The notes: generated by a model not told the origin, from the letters alone. 64,000 nucleotides of DNA from Actinomycetota bacterium (GCA_019347575.1 JAHWKY010000014.1:55806-119805), one strand, 5' to 3'; positions 42,779 to 52,187 are shown, counted from the stretch's first letter. Made by a program: numbers and translations.

Positions 42779-44587
42779 ATGGCCAAGGGCAACGAGGAGA
42801 TAACGGGCTGGAAGGTCTACAGCCGCCTGATCCGGAAGATGTCAAGGCCGGGTGTGCTACCAGCGTTCGTCAAGGCTCGCCGACTGGACAACGACACTGT
42901 CGACTCTCTCGGTCAACGCGTCGTTGTCGCGTCCGCGACGTGGCCTGACGAGATCGCGATCAAGTACGAGGACCTGGCGATCACCTGGCGCGAGTTCAAC
43001 GAGCGCACCAACCGCTACGCCCACGCACTCGCCGACAGAAGCATCGGCAGGGACGACGTCGTGGCCGTCGACGTGGTCAACCGGCCGGAGATGCTCGTGG
43101 CGACGATGGCGGTCCTGAAGCTCGGGGGGATCGCGGCGCTGATCAACACGGGGATCAAGGGCGACCCGCTCGCCCACTCGCTGCGCGTCGTGGATCCGAA
43201 GGCGATCATCATCGGCGAGGAACAGGTCGCCTCGCTCGAGACCATCTCCACCGACGGGATCGCCGAGACGTGGCTGTGGATCTCGGACGGGGGCGGGGCG
43301 GGCTGTCCTCACGAGTGGACCGACCTCGACGAGGCTGCCGCCAGCGCCCCGACGACCAACCCGCCCGTGACAGCGAGCCTCAAGCTCGGGCACCCGGCGA
43401 TCTACATCTACACATCCGGGACGACGGGCCTCCCGAAGGCGGCTATCACCAAGCACCTGCGACTGCGCATGGGAGGCATGCTCGTCGGCAAGGCGATCCT
43501 GGAACTCACGCCGTCGGACACCGTCTACTCGCCGCTGCCGCTGTACCACTCCACGGGCCTGCTCGGTGCCTGGGCCTCTGCCGTCCACACCGGGTCAGCG
43601 ATCGCGATCGGCCGCAGGTTCAGCGCATCGACGTTCTGGGACGAGATCCGTCGGCACGAGGCCACGGCGTTCAACTACGTCGGCGAGGTACTGCGCTACC
43701 TGCTCAACCAGCCCCCGACACCCGGGGACCGCGACCACAGCGTCCGTGGCATCTACGGGGCGGGGTTGCGGCCGGAGATCTGGGACGAGTTCAAGGAGCG
43801 CTTCAACATCCCCAACATCTACGAGGTTTGGGGGGCGTCCGAGTCGCCGAACGGCTTCCTCAACCTGTTGAACTTCGACAAGACCATCGGCTGGAACCCG
43901 ATGGGGTGGAAGACCGTCGAGTGGGACATGGTGCGGGAGCAGCCGGTACGCGGCGCAGACGGGTTCATGCGCGAGATCGGTCCCGGCGGCACCGGACTGC
44001 TGATCATGAAGATCGACGCGCACCAGGAGTTCGCGGGCTACACGGACGCCGAGGCGACCGAGAAGAAGATCCTCCGAGACGTGTTCGAGCCGAGCGACGC
44101 GTGGTTCGACTCCGGCGATCTGGTCCACAACCTCGGTCACGGTCACGCCCGGTTCGTCGATCGGACCGGCGACACGTACCGCTGGAACGGCGAGAACGTC
44201 GCCACGACCGAGGTCGAAGGCGTCGCCGGAGCGTGGCACCAGGTCGATCAAGCGGTCGTGTACGGCGTCGAGGTCCCTGGCACGGAGGGACGCTGTGGCA
44301 TGGTGCTGCTGATGCTGCACGAAGGCCAGGAGCTCGACGCCGAAGGGTTCGCCAAGCACCTGCGCTCGCAGCTGCCCAAGTTCGCCGTCCCTCGGTTCGT
44401 GCGGATCAGCTCCACCGTCGCCATGACCGGAACCTTCCGGCCGCAGAAGTTCGACCTCAAGTCGGACGGCTACGATCCGGCCAAGATCACCGATCCGCTC
44501 CTGATCCTGGTCCCGGACGAGGACGCCTTCCGGCCCGTCACGCCCGAGGTGGTCGACCAGGTCGCCTCCGGCGATATCCGCCTCTAG
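42779..44587 (+). CDS. Long-chain/very-long-chain acyl-CoA synthetase (FATP/FadD6-like)
   Basis: 602 residues. AMP-forming adenylation domain: P-loop IYTSGTTGLPKAAITKH at about residue 205, YGAGLRPEIWDEF, EVWGASESPNGFLN, DAWFDSGDLVHNLGHGHARF with VDRTGDTYRWNGENVATTEV (hinge), and C-terminal TGTFRPQKFDL containing the catalytic lysine. This gene group includes FATP/FadD6 enzymes, which activate fatty acids to acyl-CoA. An alpha/beta hydrolase gene follows 13 bases on, so the pair may process an ester substrate, hydrolysed and then activated. Confidence 0.88.
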   Translation: MAKGNEEITGWKVYSRLIRKMSRPGVLPAFVKARRLDNDTVDSLGQRVVVASATWPDEIAIKYEDLAITWREFNERTNRYAHALADRSIGRDDVVAVDVVNRPEMLVATMAVLKLGGIAALINTGIKGDPLAHSLRVVDPKAIIIGEEQVASLETISTDGIAETWLWISDGGGAGCPHEWTDLDEAAASAPTTNPPVTASLKLGHPAIYIYTSGTTGLPKAAITKHLRLRMGGMLVGKAILELTPSDTVYSPLPLYHSTGLLGAWASAVHTGSAIAIGRRFSASTFWDEIRRHEATAFNYVGEVLRYLLNQPPTPGDRDHSVRGIYGAGLRPEIWDEFKERFNIPNIYEVWGASESPNGFLNLLNFDKTIGWNPMGWKTVEWDMVREQPVRGADGFMREIGPGGTGLLIMKIDAHQEFAGYTDAEATEKKILRDVFEPSDAWFDSGDLVHNLGHGHARFVDRTGDTYRWNGENVATTEVEGVAGAWHQVDQAVVYGVEVPGTEGRCGMVLLMLHEGQELDAEGFAKHLRSQLPKFAVPRFVRISSTVAMTGTFRPQKFDLKSDGYDPAKITDPLLILVPDEDAFRPVTPEVVDQVASGDIRL

Positions 44588-44600
44588 CGACGCTGCTCGT

Positions 44601-45542
44601 ATGACCGATCAGGCCCCACCCCCCACCCATGGCGCTGCGCGGCGAGCCCCGCGGCTGCGGCTGGTCGCGACGCCCGAGGCCACGATCGCCACGTGGGAGT
44701 GGGAGGGGGACGGGCCGTCCATCCTCCTCGTCCACGCAGCCGGCTTCCACGGTCGGTGCTGGGACCGGGTCGTCGACGCACTGCCCCCGACGTACAGGGT
44801 GCTCGCCGTCGACTGTCGAGGCCACGGTCGTAGCAGCACGCCCGAACCTCCCTACCCCTGGTCGAGACTCGCCAACGACCTGGTCGAGGTCGTGGACCAG
44901 CTGGATCTGGACACGTTGATGGGGGTCGGTCACTCGATGGGAGGCCACCTCGTGACGCGGCTCGCCGCTGCACGGCCCGGCCGCTTCGATCGTCTCCTGC
45001 TGCTCGACCCGGTCATCGTCGCGCCAGAGCTCTTCGACCTCATCGCAGCCGCCGCGGACCTCGTTCAGCCCGTCCGTCGACGCAGCGACTTCACATCCGC
45101 ACGCGACATGGCGGAGTGGCTCGCCACGCGCGAGAGCTTCGTCCGCTGGGACCCCGATGTGCTCGACGACTACTGCCAACACGCGTTGCGCTCGGCCACC
45201 GACGGCGACGGCTTCGAGTTGGCGTGTACACCGGAGATCGAGGGTGCGGCCTACGTCGGCCAGACGGAAGCCGACATCTACGACGACGTGCGATCGATCG
45301 AGTTCCCCGTCCACGTGGTCCGCTGCCCGCAACGCCTCGAGGCCCGGGGCCTGACCGACCTGTCGATCTCGACGGCGTTCACGTACTCACCCACATGGCC
45401 CGAGCTGGCTCAACAGTTCCGGACCGCCACGGACCAGCTGCTGCCCGACGGCATCTCTCACCTGTTCCCGATGGAGAGTCCGCGCCTCGTCGCCGAGCTG
45501 ATCGCGGCGCAGGCAGAGGCGGGAAGCGAACCGATCCCGTAG
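44601..45542 (+). CDS. Alpha/beta hydrolase
   Basis: 313 residues. ILLVHAAGFHGRCWDRVVDA carries the oxyanion-loop region, VDCRGHGRSS follows, and the nucleophile elbow is GHSMGG (Ser about residue 115). The catalytic histidine is probably in GISHLFPMESP near the end. No signal peptide, so cytosolic. Likely esterase, lactonase or C-C hydrolase; the substrate is not evident. Operonic with the acyl-CoA synthetase upstream. Confidence 0.8.
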   Translation: MTDQAPPPTHGAARRAPRLRLVATPEATIATWEWEGDGPSILLVHAAGFHGRCWDRVVDALPPTYRVLAVDCRGHGRSSTPEPPYPWSRLANDLVEVVDQLDLDTLMGVGHSMGGHLVTRLAAARPGRFDRLLLLDPVIVAPELFDLIAAAADLVQPVRRRSDFTSARDMAEWLATRESFVRWDPDVLDDYCQHALRSATDGDGFELACTPEIEGAAYVGQTEADIYDDVRSIEFPVHVVRCPQRLEARGLTDLSISTAFTYSPTWPELAQQFRTATDQLLPDGISHLFPMESPRLVAELIAAQAEAGSEPIP

Positions 45543-45602
45543 GACGCCGTCTGGGCCACACATCCGTATCAGGGGTGCAGTCGTGCGTCTACGGTCCGCG
45601 GC

Positions 45603-47159
45603 ATGGAGCTGTCGGCAACACGGACGGCGACGATCGTCGCGCTGCTGGTCCACGTGCTCGTGACGGCCGGCCCGGTCTGGGCGCAGACGGATCTCGTGAC
45701 CATCACGGTCGACCCCTCGGTCACCGTCGGCCCCACGAACCAGCACCTCATCGGTTTCGGCTGGAACACCGGTCAGCCGCTCGATCCCATCGCGCCGCTG
45801 TCACCTGAGACGATCCGGATCGACGCCTCCCTGCAGCAACTCTCCACTGGGCCCGACGAGCTCGATCTGGGTCCGCTGCTGCAGAAGATCGCCGAGATCC
45901 GACGCATCGGCAGCGAACCGCAGGTGATCCTGAGCTACACACCTGCGTGGCTGGGTGAGCCCAACGCGGCCGGTCGCGACCCGACCCGGGTCGCTCCCTC
46001 CGACCTCGATGCGTGGGAGGCGCTCATCGAGCAGGTCGTCGAGGGCGTGGCGACCGCCCCGGCGCCGGCATCCCGCTTCGAGGTGTGGAACGAGCCAGAT
46101 CTCCCGATCTTCTGGCAGGACACCCTGACGGCCTTCCTCGACATGGCGGTCCGCACACACCGCGCCGTCGCCACGATCGCAGAGCGCACCGATCTGCCTC
46201 TGGAGATCGGGGGGCCAGCGACGGTCTTCCCCAACGCGCCGTTCATCGCGGCCTACGTGCAGCGGATCGGCTTCGAGGGTCTGCCGCTCGACTACGTCAG
46301 CTGGCACTACTACGGCAACTACCCGCTCCTCGGCCCGGACGGAGCCGAAGGCACCATCCCCGATCCCTTGCTGCCTCTGTACCCCGCGATCGGCCGCGAG
46401 AACCCGATCACCAGCCCGCGCATCCTCAGCCTCGGTGTGGAGGTGGTCCGAGCCGCTGTGGTCGCAGCCTCACCCGGCGTCGAGACGCGGCCTCCACTCG
46501 TCCTCGACGAGTGGAACCTCTCCGCCGGTGGCCTCGACCAACGCCACGACACACACGTCGGAGCCTCCTTCGCCGCGGGGACGCTGATCGAGCTGGAACG
46601 CGTGGAGCTCGACCGCGCGGACCTGTACCGAGCGCGCTCGCAGGCGCAGCGCGGTGACTGGGGCATCGTGTTCCCCGATGGCTCACGCAAGCCGACGTGG
46701 TGGACCTTCCACGCATGGCACGAGACCGCAGGGCAGCGGATCCGGACGGTCGGCGACGATCCCAGGGGCGGGGTGTGGGCACGCGCGACACGTACCGACC
46801 GGTACGTCCACGTGCTTCTGGTCAACTGGCTCGCGCAGGGTGGAGCCGAACGTGGAGCGGCCGTGGCGGTGCCGGGCATGTGCACGGCCGAGATCGCGAG
46901 GCTCGATGCCTCGTCCTCCGACCTCTCGACGTTCGCGGCGGTCGAGATCGTCGACGGCGCGGTCGAGCTCGCGCTCCCCGTTCAGTCGCTGACGTGGGTG
47001 CGCACCGCCAGCACCTGCCCCGACTCGTCCGACGCGTCGACCGCGCCCGAGCCCTCCGATGTCGAGCCCGTACCGATGCCGACGACAGGTGGAGGTAGCG
47101 CAGCCGCAGCGCTGGCCATCACGATCGGTCTCGTCCTCTTCAGGCATCGACGCCCGTAG
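45603..47159 (+). CDS. Secreted glycoside hydrolase (GH39-like, clan A) with cell-wall sorting-like tail
   Basis: 518 residues. Signal peptide about residues 1-27 (IVALLVHVLVTAGPVWA). A (beta/alpha)8 domain with the acid/base glutamate in WNEPD (Glu164) and the likely nucleophile in LDEWN (Glu303), the pair found in GH39 xylosidase/iduronidase-type enzymes and relatives. After a beta-sandwich region the C-terminus reads PMPTTGGGS, a hydrophobic helix and HRRP, a non-canonical LPxTG-like anchor. Probably trims a xyloside- or uronide-containing glycan at the cell surface. Family assignment is moderate. Confidence 0.7.
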   Translation: MELSATRTATIVALLVHVLVTAGPVWAQTDLVTITVDPSVTVGPTNQHLIGFGWNTGQPLDPIAPLSPETIRIDASLQQLSTGPDELDLGPLLQKIAEIRRIGSEPQVILSYTPAWLGEPNAAGRDPTRVAPSDLDAWEALIEQVVEGVATAPAPASRFEVWNEPDLPIFWQDTLTAFLDMAVRTHRAVATIAERTDLPLEIGGPATVFPNAPFIAAYVQRIGFEGLPLDYVSWHYYGNYPLLGPDGAEGTIPDPLLPLYPAIGRENPITSPRILSLGVEVVRAAVVAASPGVETRPPLVLDEWNLSAGGLDQRHDTHVGASFAAGTLIELERVELDRADLYRARSQAQRGDWGIVFPDGSRKPTWWTFHAWHETAGQRIRTVGDDPRGGVWARATRTDRYVHVLLVNWLAQGGAERGAAVAVPGMCTAEIARLDASSSDLSTFAAVEIVDGAVELALPVQSLTWVRTASTCPDSSDASTAPEPSDVEPVPMPTTGGGSAAAALAITIGLVLFRHRRP

Positions 47160-47169
47160 CGAGGTCACG

Positions 47170-47322
47170 TCACAACACTGGGGAGGCCTGGGAACGGGGC
47201 CGGGCAGATCCCCACGCCCAACGCAACGCCGTGACGAACGGGTCGAGCATCAACCCGGCGATCAACGCGGCGACGCCGCCAGCGAGGATCCCGGCGCCGA
47301 TCGCTATCCCCACTCGTCGCAT
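47170..47322 (-). CDS. Small glycine-zipper membrane protein (50 residues)
   Basis: ATG at 47322 preceded by TGAGG at suitable spacing. MRRVGIAIGAGILAGGVAAL continues as one glycine-rich transmembrane helix, then an aromatic/basic end (RWAWGSARPR). The frame extends further upstream, so a longer product is possible. Convergent with the glycosidase gene, 10 bases away. No homologue recognised; may be a chance frame. Confidence 0.35.
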   Translation of the reverse strand: MRRVGIAIGAGILAGGVAALIAGLMLDPFVTALRWAWGSARPRSQASPVL

Positions 47323-47614
47323 CCGTACCTCAGCCGTCGTTGTGAACAGTAGATGGGGGGCCGAGACCCCGGCTCCGAGCGTCGCGATCATGGGGAGCCG
47401 GAGGTCCTCACGGCAGGGAGCCCGTGTGCGGGAGCGCTCCTCGGGGGGCCGCCAGCGGGATTGTAGGGCTCGACCAGACTTGCAGCCGAAGCCCGGCCGG
47501 TTCCGTCAGCGCCACCGCGCACCCCCTGTTCATGACGCTCATCGGTCCGTAGCGTCTTGCCCCTCGGGGCGGCACCTCCTGTCGGCCATCGCTGCCTCGC
47601 GAGGGACTGTGGCG

Positions 47615-49081
47615 ATGAACGAACATGCGGTCGTGATCGCGGGTGGAGGTCCCACGGGCCTGATGCTCGCGGGCGAGCTGGCGCTGGCGGGAGTCGACGT
47701 CGTCATCGTCGAACGACGCACCGATCAGCACGTCGACGGATCGCGAGCCGGGGGTCTTCACTCGCGCACCATCGAGGTACTGGACCAGCGTGGCATCGCG
47801 GAACGGTTCGTCTCGGCCGGGAAGGAGCATCCGCGCCTGGCCTACGCCGGGATCATGTTGGACATCGGCGACCTCCCTACCCGCCACAACTACGTGCTCG
47901 CGCTGTGGCAGCGCGAGTTCGAGCCCATCCTGGCCGACTGGGTCGATGAGCTCGGGGTTCCGATCCTTCGTGGCTCCGAGGTGGTGGGCTTCGCTCAAGA
48001 CGACAACGGCGTCGACGTCGAGATCTCCGACGGCACGTCGCTTCGAGCGCAGTACCTCGTCGGGTGCGACGGAGGACGCAGCCTGGTACGCAAGGCCGCC
48101 GGCATCGACTTCGCCGGGTTGGATGCCTCGACCAGCTGGATGATCGCCGAGGTCGAGATGGACGAGGAGCCCGAGCTCGGCTTCCACCGCGACAGCGCCG
48201 GCACCCACGCCATCGGTCGGAGGGAAGACGGGGAACCGATCGGGGTCGTGCTCACCGAACGGAACCTCGAGCACACCGGCGAGCCCAGCATGGGCGAGCT
48301 CCGCGAGGCACTCGTCGCCGTGTACGGGACCGACTACGGGCTCCGCAGCGCCCACTGGATCTCGAGGTTCACCGACATGGCACGCCAGGCAGCCTCCTAC
48401 CGCCACGGCCGCGTGCTGCTCGCCGGGGACGCCGCACACGTGCATCCCCCGCACGGCGGCCAGGGCCTCAACACCGGGGTGCAGGACGCCGTGAACCTCG
48501 GATGGAAGCTCGCCCAGGTCGTGGTCGGCACGTCGCCCGACAGCCTGCTCGACACCTACCACGACGAGCGCCACCCTGTCGGGGCACGAGTCATCCACAA
48601 CACCATGGCGCAGGTCGCGCTGGGCCGCCCCGACGAGCGGTCGCAGGCCGCCCGCGACACCGTGCACGACTTGCTGAGCGCAGATGAGCCACGTCGACGC
48701 ATCGCCACCATGCTCTCCGCTCTCGACATCCACTACGACCTCGGAGAGGGACACCCGCTGCTCGGGCGGCGCATGCCTGACCTCGACCTGCACACCACCG
48801 ACGGTCTCGAGCGCGTGTTCACGCTGCTGCACGACGCCCGGCCAGTGCTGCTCAACCTCGGCCAACCGGGCCGCTTCGACATCACGCCATGGGCAGATCG
48901 AGTCCAGAGGATCGACGCCGAACATGTCGGCACGTGGGAGCTCCCGGTGATCGGCGAGGTCACCGCTCCCCCAGCCGTGTTGATCCGCCCCGACGGCTAC
49001 GTGGCCTGGGTGGGAGAGCTCAGCGACCCCGGGCTTCCCGACGCGCTGACCACCTGGTTCGGAGCGCAAAGGGCGGCGTAG
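47615..49081 (+). CDS. FAD-dependent aromatic monooxygenase (PHBH/PheA family, rifampicin-monooxygenase-like)
   Basis: 488 residues from ATG at 47615 with GAGGGA upstream. FAD fold VVIAGGGPTGLMLAGELALA at the start, the DG motif as YLVGCDGGRSLVRKAAGI, and the second FAD motif GRVLLAGDAAHVHPPHGGQG at about residue 275. The C-terminal thioredoxin-like part (LLGRRMPDLDLHT, ending with VAWVGE) is as in PheA/MhpA/Rox proteins. Hydroxylates an aromatic or polyketide substrate with NAD(P)H and oxygen. Rox-type rifampicin inactivation is possible but not shown. Preceded by 292 bases with only the small minus-strand frame. Confidence 0.83.
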   Translation: MNEHAVVIAGGGPTGLMLAGELALAGVDVVIVERRTDQHVDGSRAGGLHSRTIEVLDQRGIAERFVSAGKEHPRLAYAGIMLDIGDLPTRHNYVLALWQREFEPILADWVDELGVPILRGSEVVGFAQDDNGVDVEISDGTSLRAQYLVGCDGGRSLVRKAAGIDFAGLDASTSWMIAEVEMDEEPELGFHRDSAGTHAIGRREDGEPIGVVLTERNLEHTGEPSMGELREALVAVYGTDYGLRSAHWISRFTDMARQAASYRHGRVLLAGDAAHVHPPHGGQGLNTGVQDAVNLGWKLAQVVVGTSPDSLLDTYHDERHPVGARVIHNTMAQVALGRPDERSQAARDTVHDLLSADEPRRRIATMLSALDIHYDLGEGHPLLGRRMPDLDLHTTDGLERVFTLLHDARPVLLNLGQPGRFDITPWADRVQRIDAEHVGTWELPVIGEVTAPPAVLIRPDGYVAWVGELSDPGLPDALTTWFGAQRAA

Positions 49082-49135
49082 CGCGAAGGGGATCCGGTCC
49101 AGCACCTCGTGGAGGGGGCGTGCCCGTCAGACGAG

Positions 49136-49897
49136 TCAGCTGCCGCGCCCGGGCGCATCCGAGGCGCCGGGATCGAGCTCGGCGAACACGACGATGTTGT
49201 CCTCGTAGCTGCGTACGCGACGGTCGAACGGGCCGCCGCAGGTGATGAGCCGGAGCCCGGCGTGGTCGATGTCGCCGTACACGGCTGCGGTCGGGAAGGC
49301 GTCCTTGGAGTGCTGTTCGACGCGCGTCACCCGGAACACGACGGTGGTGCCGTCCTGGCGAGTCACCTCGACGGCGTCGCCCGGCTGTAGATCGTGCAGC
49401 CGGGCGAAGACGCCTGCGCTGCCGCCGTGGTCCACATGGCCGGCGAAGATCGCCGGGCCGAGCTCCCCAGGTGTCGGCGCCCCCGTGTACCAGCCGGCGG
49501 GGAAGGCGCCGGGCGGCACCTCCATGCTGCCGTCGTCCTGCAAGCCGAGGCCGACGAGCGCGGAGTCGACCGCGATCGCCGGGATGCGCACGCGCGTCGG
49601 CACGGATCGCGTCAGCGTCAGTGGGTCCGGCGCGAGCGGGGCGATCGGGGCGCGGGGGTCGAGGACCGCACCGCCGCCGAGCCAGGAGGCACCCCGGGGG
49701 TCCGCGGGTACGGGGACGACCGAGGTGGGGGCAGCCGCGGCGGCGACGACGTCAGGTGCCTCGGTCGGGACCGCAACGGGCATCGCCGCCTCGGCAGGGG
49801 CGAACGCCGTCCCCAGGAGCACGGCCACGGCGGCCAGCAACCGCGCACGGGGCCGGATCACGGCGGTGGGACGGGTCGCCCGAGCGGAGGAGGTCAC
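49136..49897 (-). CDS. Class F sortase
   Basis: 253 residues from GTG overlapping the stop of the ice-binding-like gene (GTGA). Signal/anchor segment about residues 19-38, an Ala/Pro-rich spacer, and the sortase beta-barrel with catalytic His154 (FAGHVDHGGS), Cys220 (LITCGG) and an arginine at 227 or 229 in FDRRVRSYEDNIVV. KDAFPTAAVYGD is characteristic of class F enzymes. It would cleave a sorting signal and attach the protein to the wall or polymerise it. Its genetic partner is the protein encoded just upstream. Confidence 0.88.
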   Translation of the reverse strand: MTSSARATRPTAVIRPRARLLAAVAVLLGTAFAPAEAAMPVAVPTEAPDVVAAAAAPTSVVPVPADPRGASWLGGGAVLDPRAPIAPLAPDPLTLTRSVPTRVRIPAIAVDSALVGLGLQDDGSMEVPPGAFPAGWYTGAPTPGELGPAIFAGHVDHGGSAGVFARLHDLQPGDAVEVTRQDGTTVVFRVTRVEQHSKDAFPTAAVYGDIDHAGLRLITCGGPFDRRVRSYEDNIVVFAELDPGASDAPGRGS

Positions 49898-51069
49898 GAT
49901 CCGAGGCGGCGGCGCGCGCCGAACAGCACCAGGCCGGCGAGGGCGGGGAGCAGGAGCAGCACCCCCGCGGCGCCCTCCGGGGCCCGATCCATCGCCACGC
50001 TACCGTCGCCGGCTGGGACCCCTCCGCTCGGGACGTCGGGCACCTGCGGGGTCCCGCTCGTCGGCGGGGTCGGGCCGGACGGCGCGTCCGGTGCCGCCGG
50101 CGCGTCCGGTGCCGTCGGCGCGTCCGGGGCACCGGTGGTCGGGCTGGTGGTCGCGCCGGTCGGACCCGGCGTGGAGTCGATGGGGGCGGCGACCTCGGAG
50201 GGGGAGGTCGACGGGGTCGGGGTCGCGTCCGGGCTCGGGCTCGCGTCCGGGCTCGGTGTCGGGTCCGGGGTGGGCGAGGCGTCCGGGCTCGGTGTCGGGT
50301 CCGGGGCGGGCTCGGACGGGCAGTCCGCCCGCGTGATCGTGTTGGTGTCCATGGTGACGGCGCCGTCGCGGGCGAGGGCACGGCCGCGGATGGTTGCGCC
50401 GGTGTTGAGGGTGACCGAGGCCAGTGCCAGGATGTTGCCGGCGAAGGAGGTGCGGGTGTCCAGCGTCGCGGAGCTGCCGACCTGCCAGAAGACGTTGCAG
50501 GCGTCTGCGCCGTTGATCAGGCTCACGCTGCTGTCGACCCCGGTTTTCAGCGTGCTGCCAGTCTGGAAGATCCACACCGTGTCGGGGTCGTTCTGGGCGT
50601 CGAGGGTGAGGGTTCCGGTGATGAAGAAGGTGCCGTCTAGGGAGTTGTAGACCCCGCCGAACAGGGTCTCTCCGCCAAGTTCGGTATCCACGGTGGTGCG
50701 TGGTTGCTGAGCGGCGGCGTTGTCGTACGCGGTCACCAGGTCGATCTTGGCATCCCGGGCGGTGTCGTTGGCGATGTGGCGCTGCCCGTTCAGCGTCACG
50801 CTGTCGAACCCCGAGACCGCGCTGCCCGGGTGCAGGCCGACGTCGCCCGTGATGGTGGTCGGTCCGGTGTTGGTGATCGTCTCCCCGGCCAGGACCGCGA
50901 AGCTCCCCGCGGTGCCCAGGTCGACCTGGGTCGCGGCACGGGCGGTGCCGTACGGGCCGGCGAGCACGACCGCCGCCACCATCCCGAGCACCGCGGCGAT
51001 GGACACGGCCCGGAGGCGGGTGTCCCGGGTCCTGGCTGTCGCTGTGCCACTGTCGTTGGGGCGGCCCAT
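49894..51069 (-). CDS. Ice-binding-like (DUF3494) surface protein with Pro/Asp-rich stalk
   Basis: 391 residues from ATG with GGAAGGA upstream. Signal peptide about residues 9-34. Residues about 36-220 form a DUF3494 domain: VDLGTAGSFAVLAGETITNT, TTITGDVGLHPGSAVSGF, GTLTLDAQNDPDTVWIFQTG and AGNILALASVTLNTGATIRG, the right-handed beta-solenoid found in bacterial ice-binding proteins and in adhesin-like surface proteins. A stalk of PTPSPDASP- and APDAP-type repeats follows, then a hydrophobic helix and ARRRLGS. The segment before the helix (MDRAPEGAAG) has no LPxTG motif, which is odd next to a sortase. Role: ice binding, adhesion or matrix scaffold. Confidence 0.85.
   Translation of the reverse strand: MGRPNDSGTATARTRDTRLRAVSIAAVLGMVAAVVLAGPYGTARAATQVDLGTAGSFAVLAGETITNTGPTTITGDVGLHPGSAVSGFDSVTLNGQRHIANDTARDAKIDLVTAYDNAAAQQPRTTVDTELGGETLFGGVYNSLDGTFFITGTLTLDAQNDPDTVWIFQTGSTLKTGVDSSVSLINGADACNVFWQVGSSATLDTRTSFAGNILALASVTLNTGATIRGRALARDGAVTMDTNTITRADCPSEPAPDPTPSPDASPTPDPTPSPDASPSPDATPTPSTSPSEVAAPIDSTPGPTGATTSPTTGAPDAPTAPDAPAAPDAPSGPTPPTSGTPQVPDVPSGGVPAGDGSVAMDRAPEGAAGVLLLLPALAGLVLFGARRRLGS
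50072..50312 (-). repeat. Degenerate tandem repeats encoding a Pro/Asp/Ser/Ala stalk
   Basis: Two repeat blocks in the stalk of the DUF3494 protein: the 5' one (about 50213-50312) encodes repeats of P-(S/T)-P-D-(A/P)-(S/T), the 3' one (about 50072-50145) repeats of (A/T)-A/G-P-D-A-P. Nearly identical 12-27-base units can expand or shrink by slippage, varying stalk length. Confidence 0.7.
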
Positions 51070-51167
51070 GAGCCGATCCTTCCGGATCGCCTCGTCGGGC
51101 GGTCCAACCGTGCGCCACCCCGGACGGGCGGACGTCGATGCTGCTACCTGAGTTATCGGCAGTTTAT

Positions 51168-51193
51168 TTCTAGAACTTTATTGCTAGTATAGT
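51168..51193 (+). promoter_or_regulatory. AT-rich promoter with TTCTAGAA palindrome
   Basis: TTCTAGAA (51168-51175) is a perfect 8-bp palindrome within the AT-rich stretch before the wHTH gene. TAGTAT (51185-51190) makes a good -10 box placing the transcription start at about the ATG at 51198, so the mRNA is probably leaderless. The palindrome may be an autoregulatory site. Confidence 0.45.
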
Positions 51194-51197
51194 GGCG

Positions 51198-51500
51198 ATG
51201 CCCGAATGGAGCTTCCTTACGAACCACGCCCGGGTCCTGCTCGCCATCGCGGCCGACCCGGAGCTCCGGCTGCGCCAGATCGCGGACGCCGTGGGCATAA
51301 CGGAGCGACGGGTCCACGGGATCGTCACCGACCTCACCGACAGCGGCTACCTCACGAAGGAACGGGCGGGGCGGCGCAACCGCTACGCCATCCACACCCA
51401 GCAGCCGCTGAGCCAGGATCTCAGCGACCGCGGCACGGTGGGGGACCTCGTGACGCTGCTGGCACCCCGGGGCGACGATCCGGCCGGCGCCGCTTCCTGA
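51198..51500 (+). CDS. Small winged helix-turn-helix regulator
   Basis: 100 residues from ATG at 51198 (a GTG two codons earlier is possible). FLTNHARVLLAIAADPELRL then IADAVGITERRVHGIVTDL is a clear wHTH recognition helix, and LTDSGYLTKERAGRRNRYAI the wing. The C-terminal 30 residues are short and polar. MarR/ArsR-like single-domain proteins of this kind usually bind DNA as dimers. Divergent from the ice-binding/sortase pair with a 128-base gap, so regulation of those genes is plausible. Confidence 0.78.
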   Translation: MPEWSFLTNHARVLLAIAADPELRLRQIADAVGITERRVHGIVTDLTDSGYLTKERAGRRNRYAIHTQQPLSQDLSDRGTVGDLVTLLAPRGDDPAGAAS

Positions 51501-51644
51501 CGGCGAGCGTGCGGTGGCGCGGTCGGACGCGGCCCGGCACTGGGGGCCGCGCCGGTGCAGTTCAGCGACCTCCGGGGCCCGTCGATCGGGTCGTGGCCCC
51601 AGCGGGCTGCGGCTCTAGCACGCGGGCTCGGTGTCAGCCAGCGC

Positions 51645-52067
51645 TCAACCCCAGAGGCCGTCGAACAGCGGTCCGGTGATGGTCAGTTCGAGGCCGGGGA
51701 GGGCGGCGAAGAGCGCGAACAGTGCCAGGGCGGCGCCCGCCAGAGCGAGATCCTTGAGGAACTGGACCTGCTCCATCTGCCTCTCCTGGTCGTCGGCTGC
51801 CTTCCAGGGTCCGTGCATCATGAACGCGGTCGGGACCAGGAAGATCACGAGCAGCAGCGCCCCGAGGTCGGCCCACACCCCGAGCAGCACCATCAGCCCG
51901 CCGACCAGGATGAGCAGGCCCGAGACCGTGACCGCGGCGCGCGGCGACGGCACCCCCTTGGACTGCGCGTACCCGGTCATCGCGTCGGTCTGGGTCAGGT
52001 GACCGAACGCCGACATCAGGAACAGACCCGCGAACAGGACCCTGCCCACTAGCACCACCACATCCAT
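51645..52067 (-). CDS. DoxX-family membrane protein
   Basis: 140 residues, four membrane helices (VVLVGRVLFAGLFLMSAFGH, AVTVSGLLILVGGLMVLLGV, LGALLLVIFLVPTAFMMHG, DLALAGAALALFALFAAL). GHLTQTDAMTGYAQSKGVPSP is the DoxX signature loop. DoxX proteins are linked to quinone/redox and thiol stress but have no settled mechanism. A decayed HxlR-type regulator lies upstream, a common neighbour of DoxX genes. Confidence 0.85.
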   Translation of the reverse strand: MDVVVLVGRVLFAGLFLMSAFGHLTQTDAMTGYAQSKGVPSPRAAVTVSGLLILVGGLMVLLGVWADLGALLLVIFLVPTAFMMHGPWKAADDQERQMEQVQFLKDLALAGAALALFALFAALPGLELTITGPLFDGLWG

Positions 52068-52187
52068 ACCCGGACTCCCACTCGACGATCGTTACGTCCC
52101 ATCATCACACATCCTAGGCACGATGGTCCTGCCTACGACGGTGAGGTCGAGCCCCCCCTCGTCGACCGGCTGCGCCGCTGACGCACA

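Noticed and set aside
47615..49081. Naming the monooxygenase as rifampicin monooxygenase (rox)
   Set aside because: The fold and some blocks fit, but related PheA/MhpA enzymes look alike; substrate residues were not verified.
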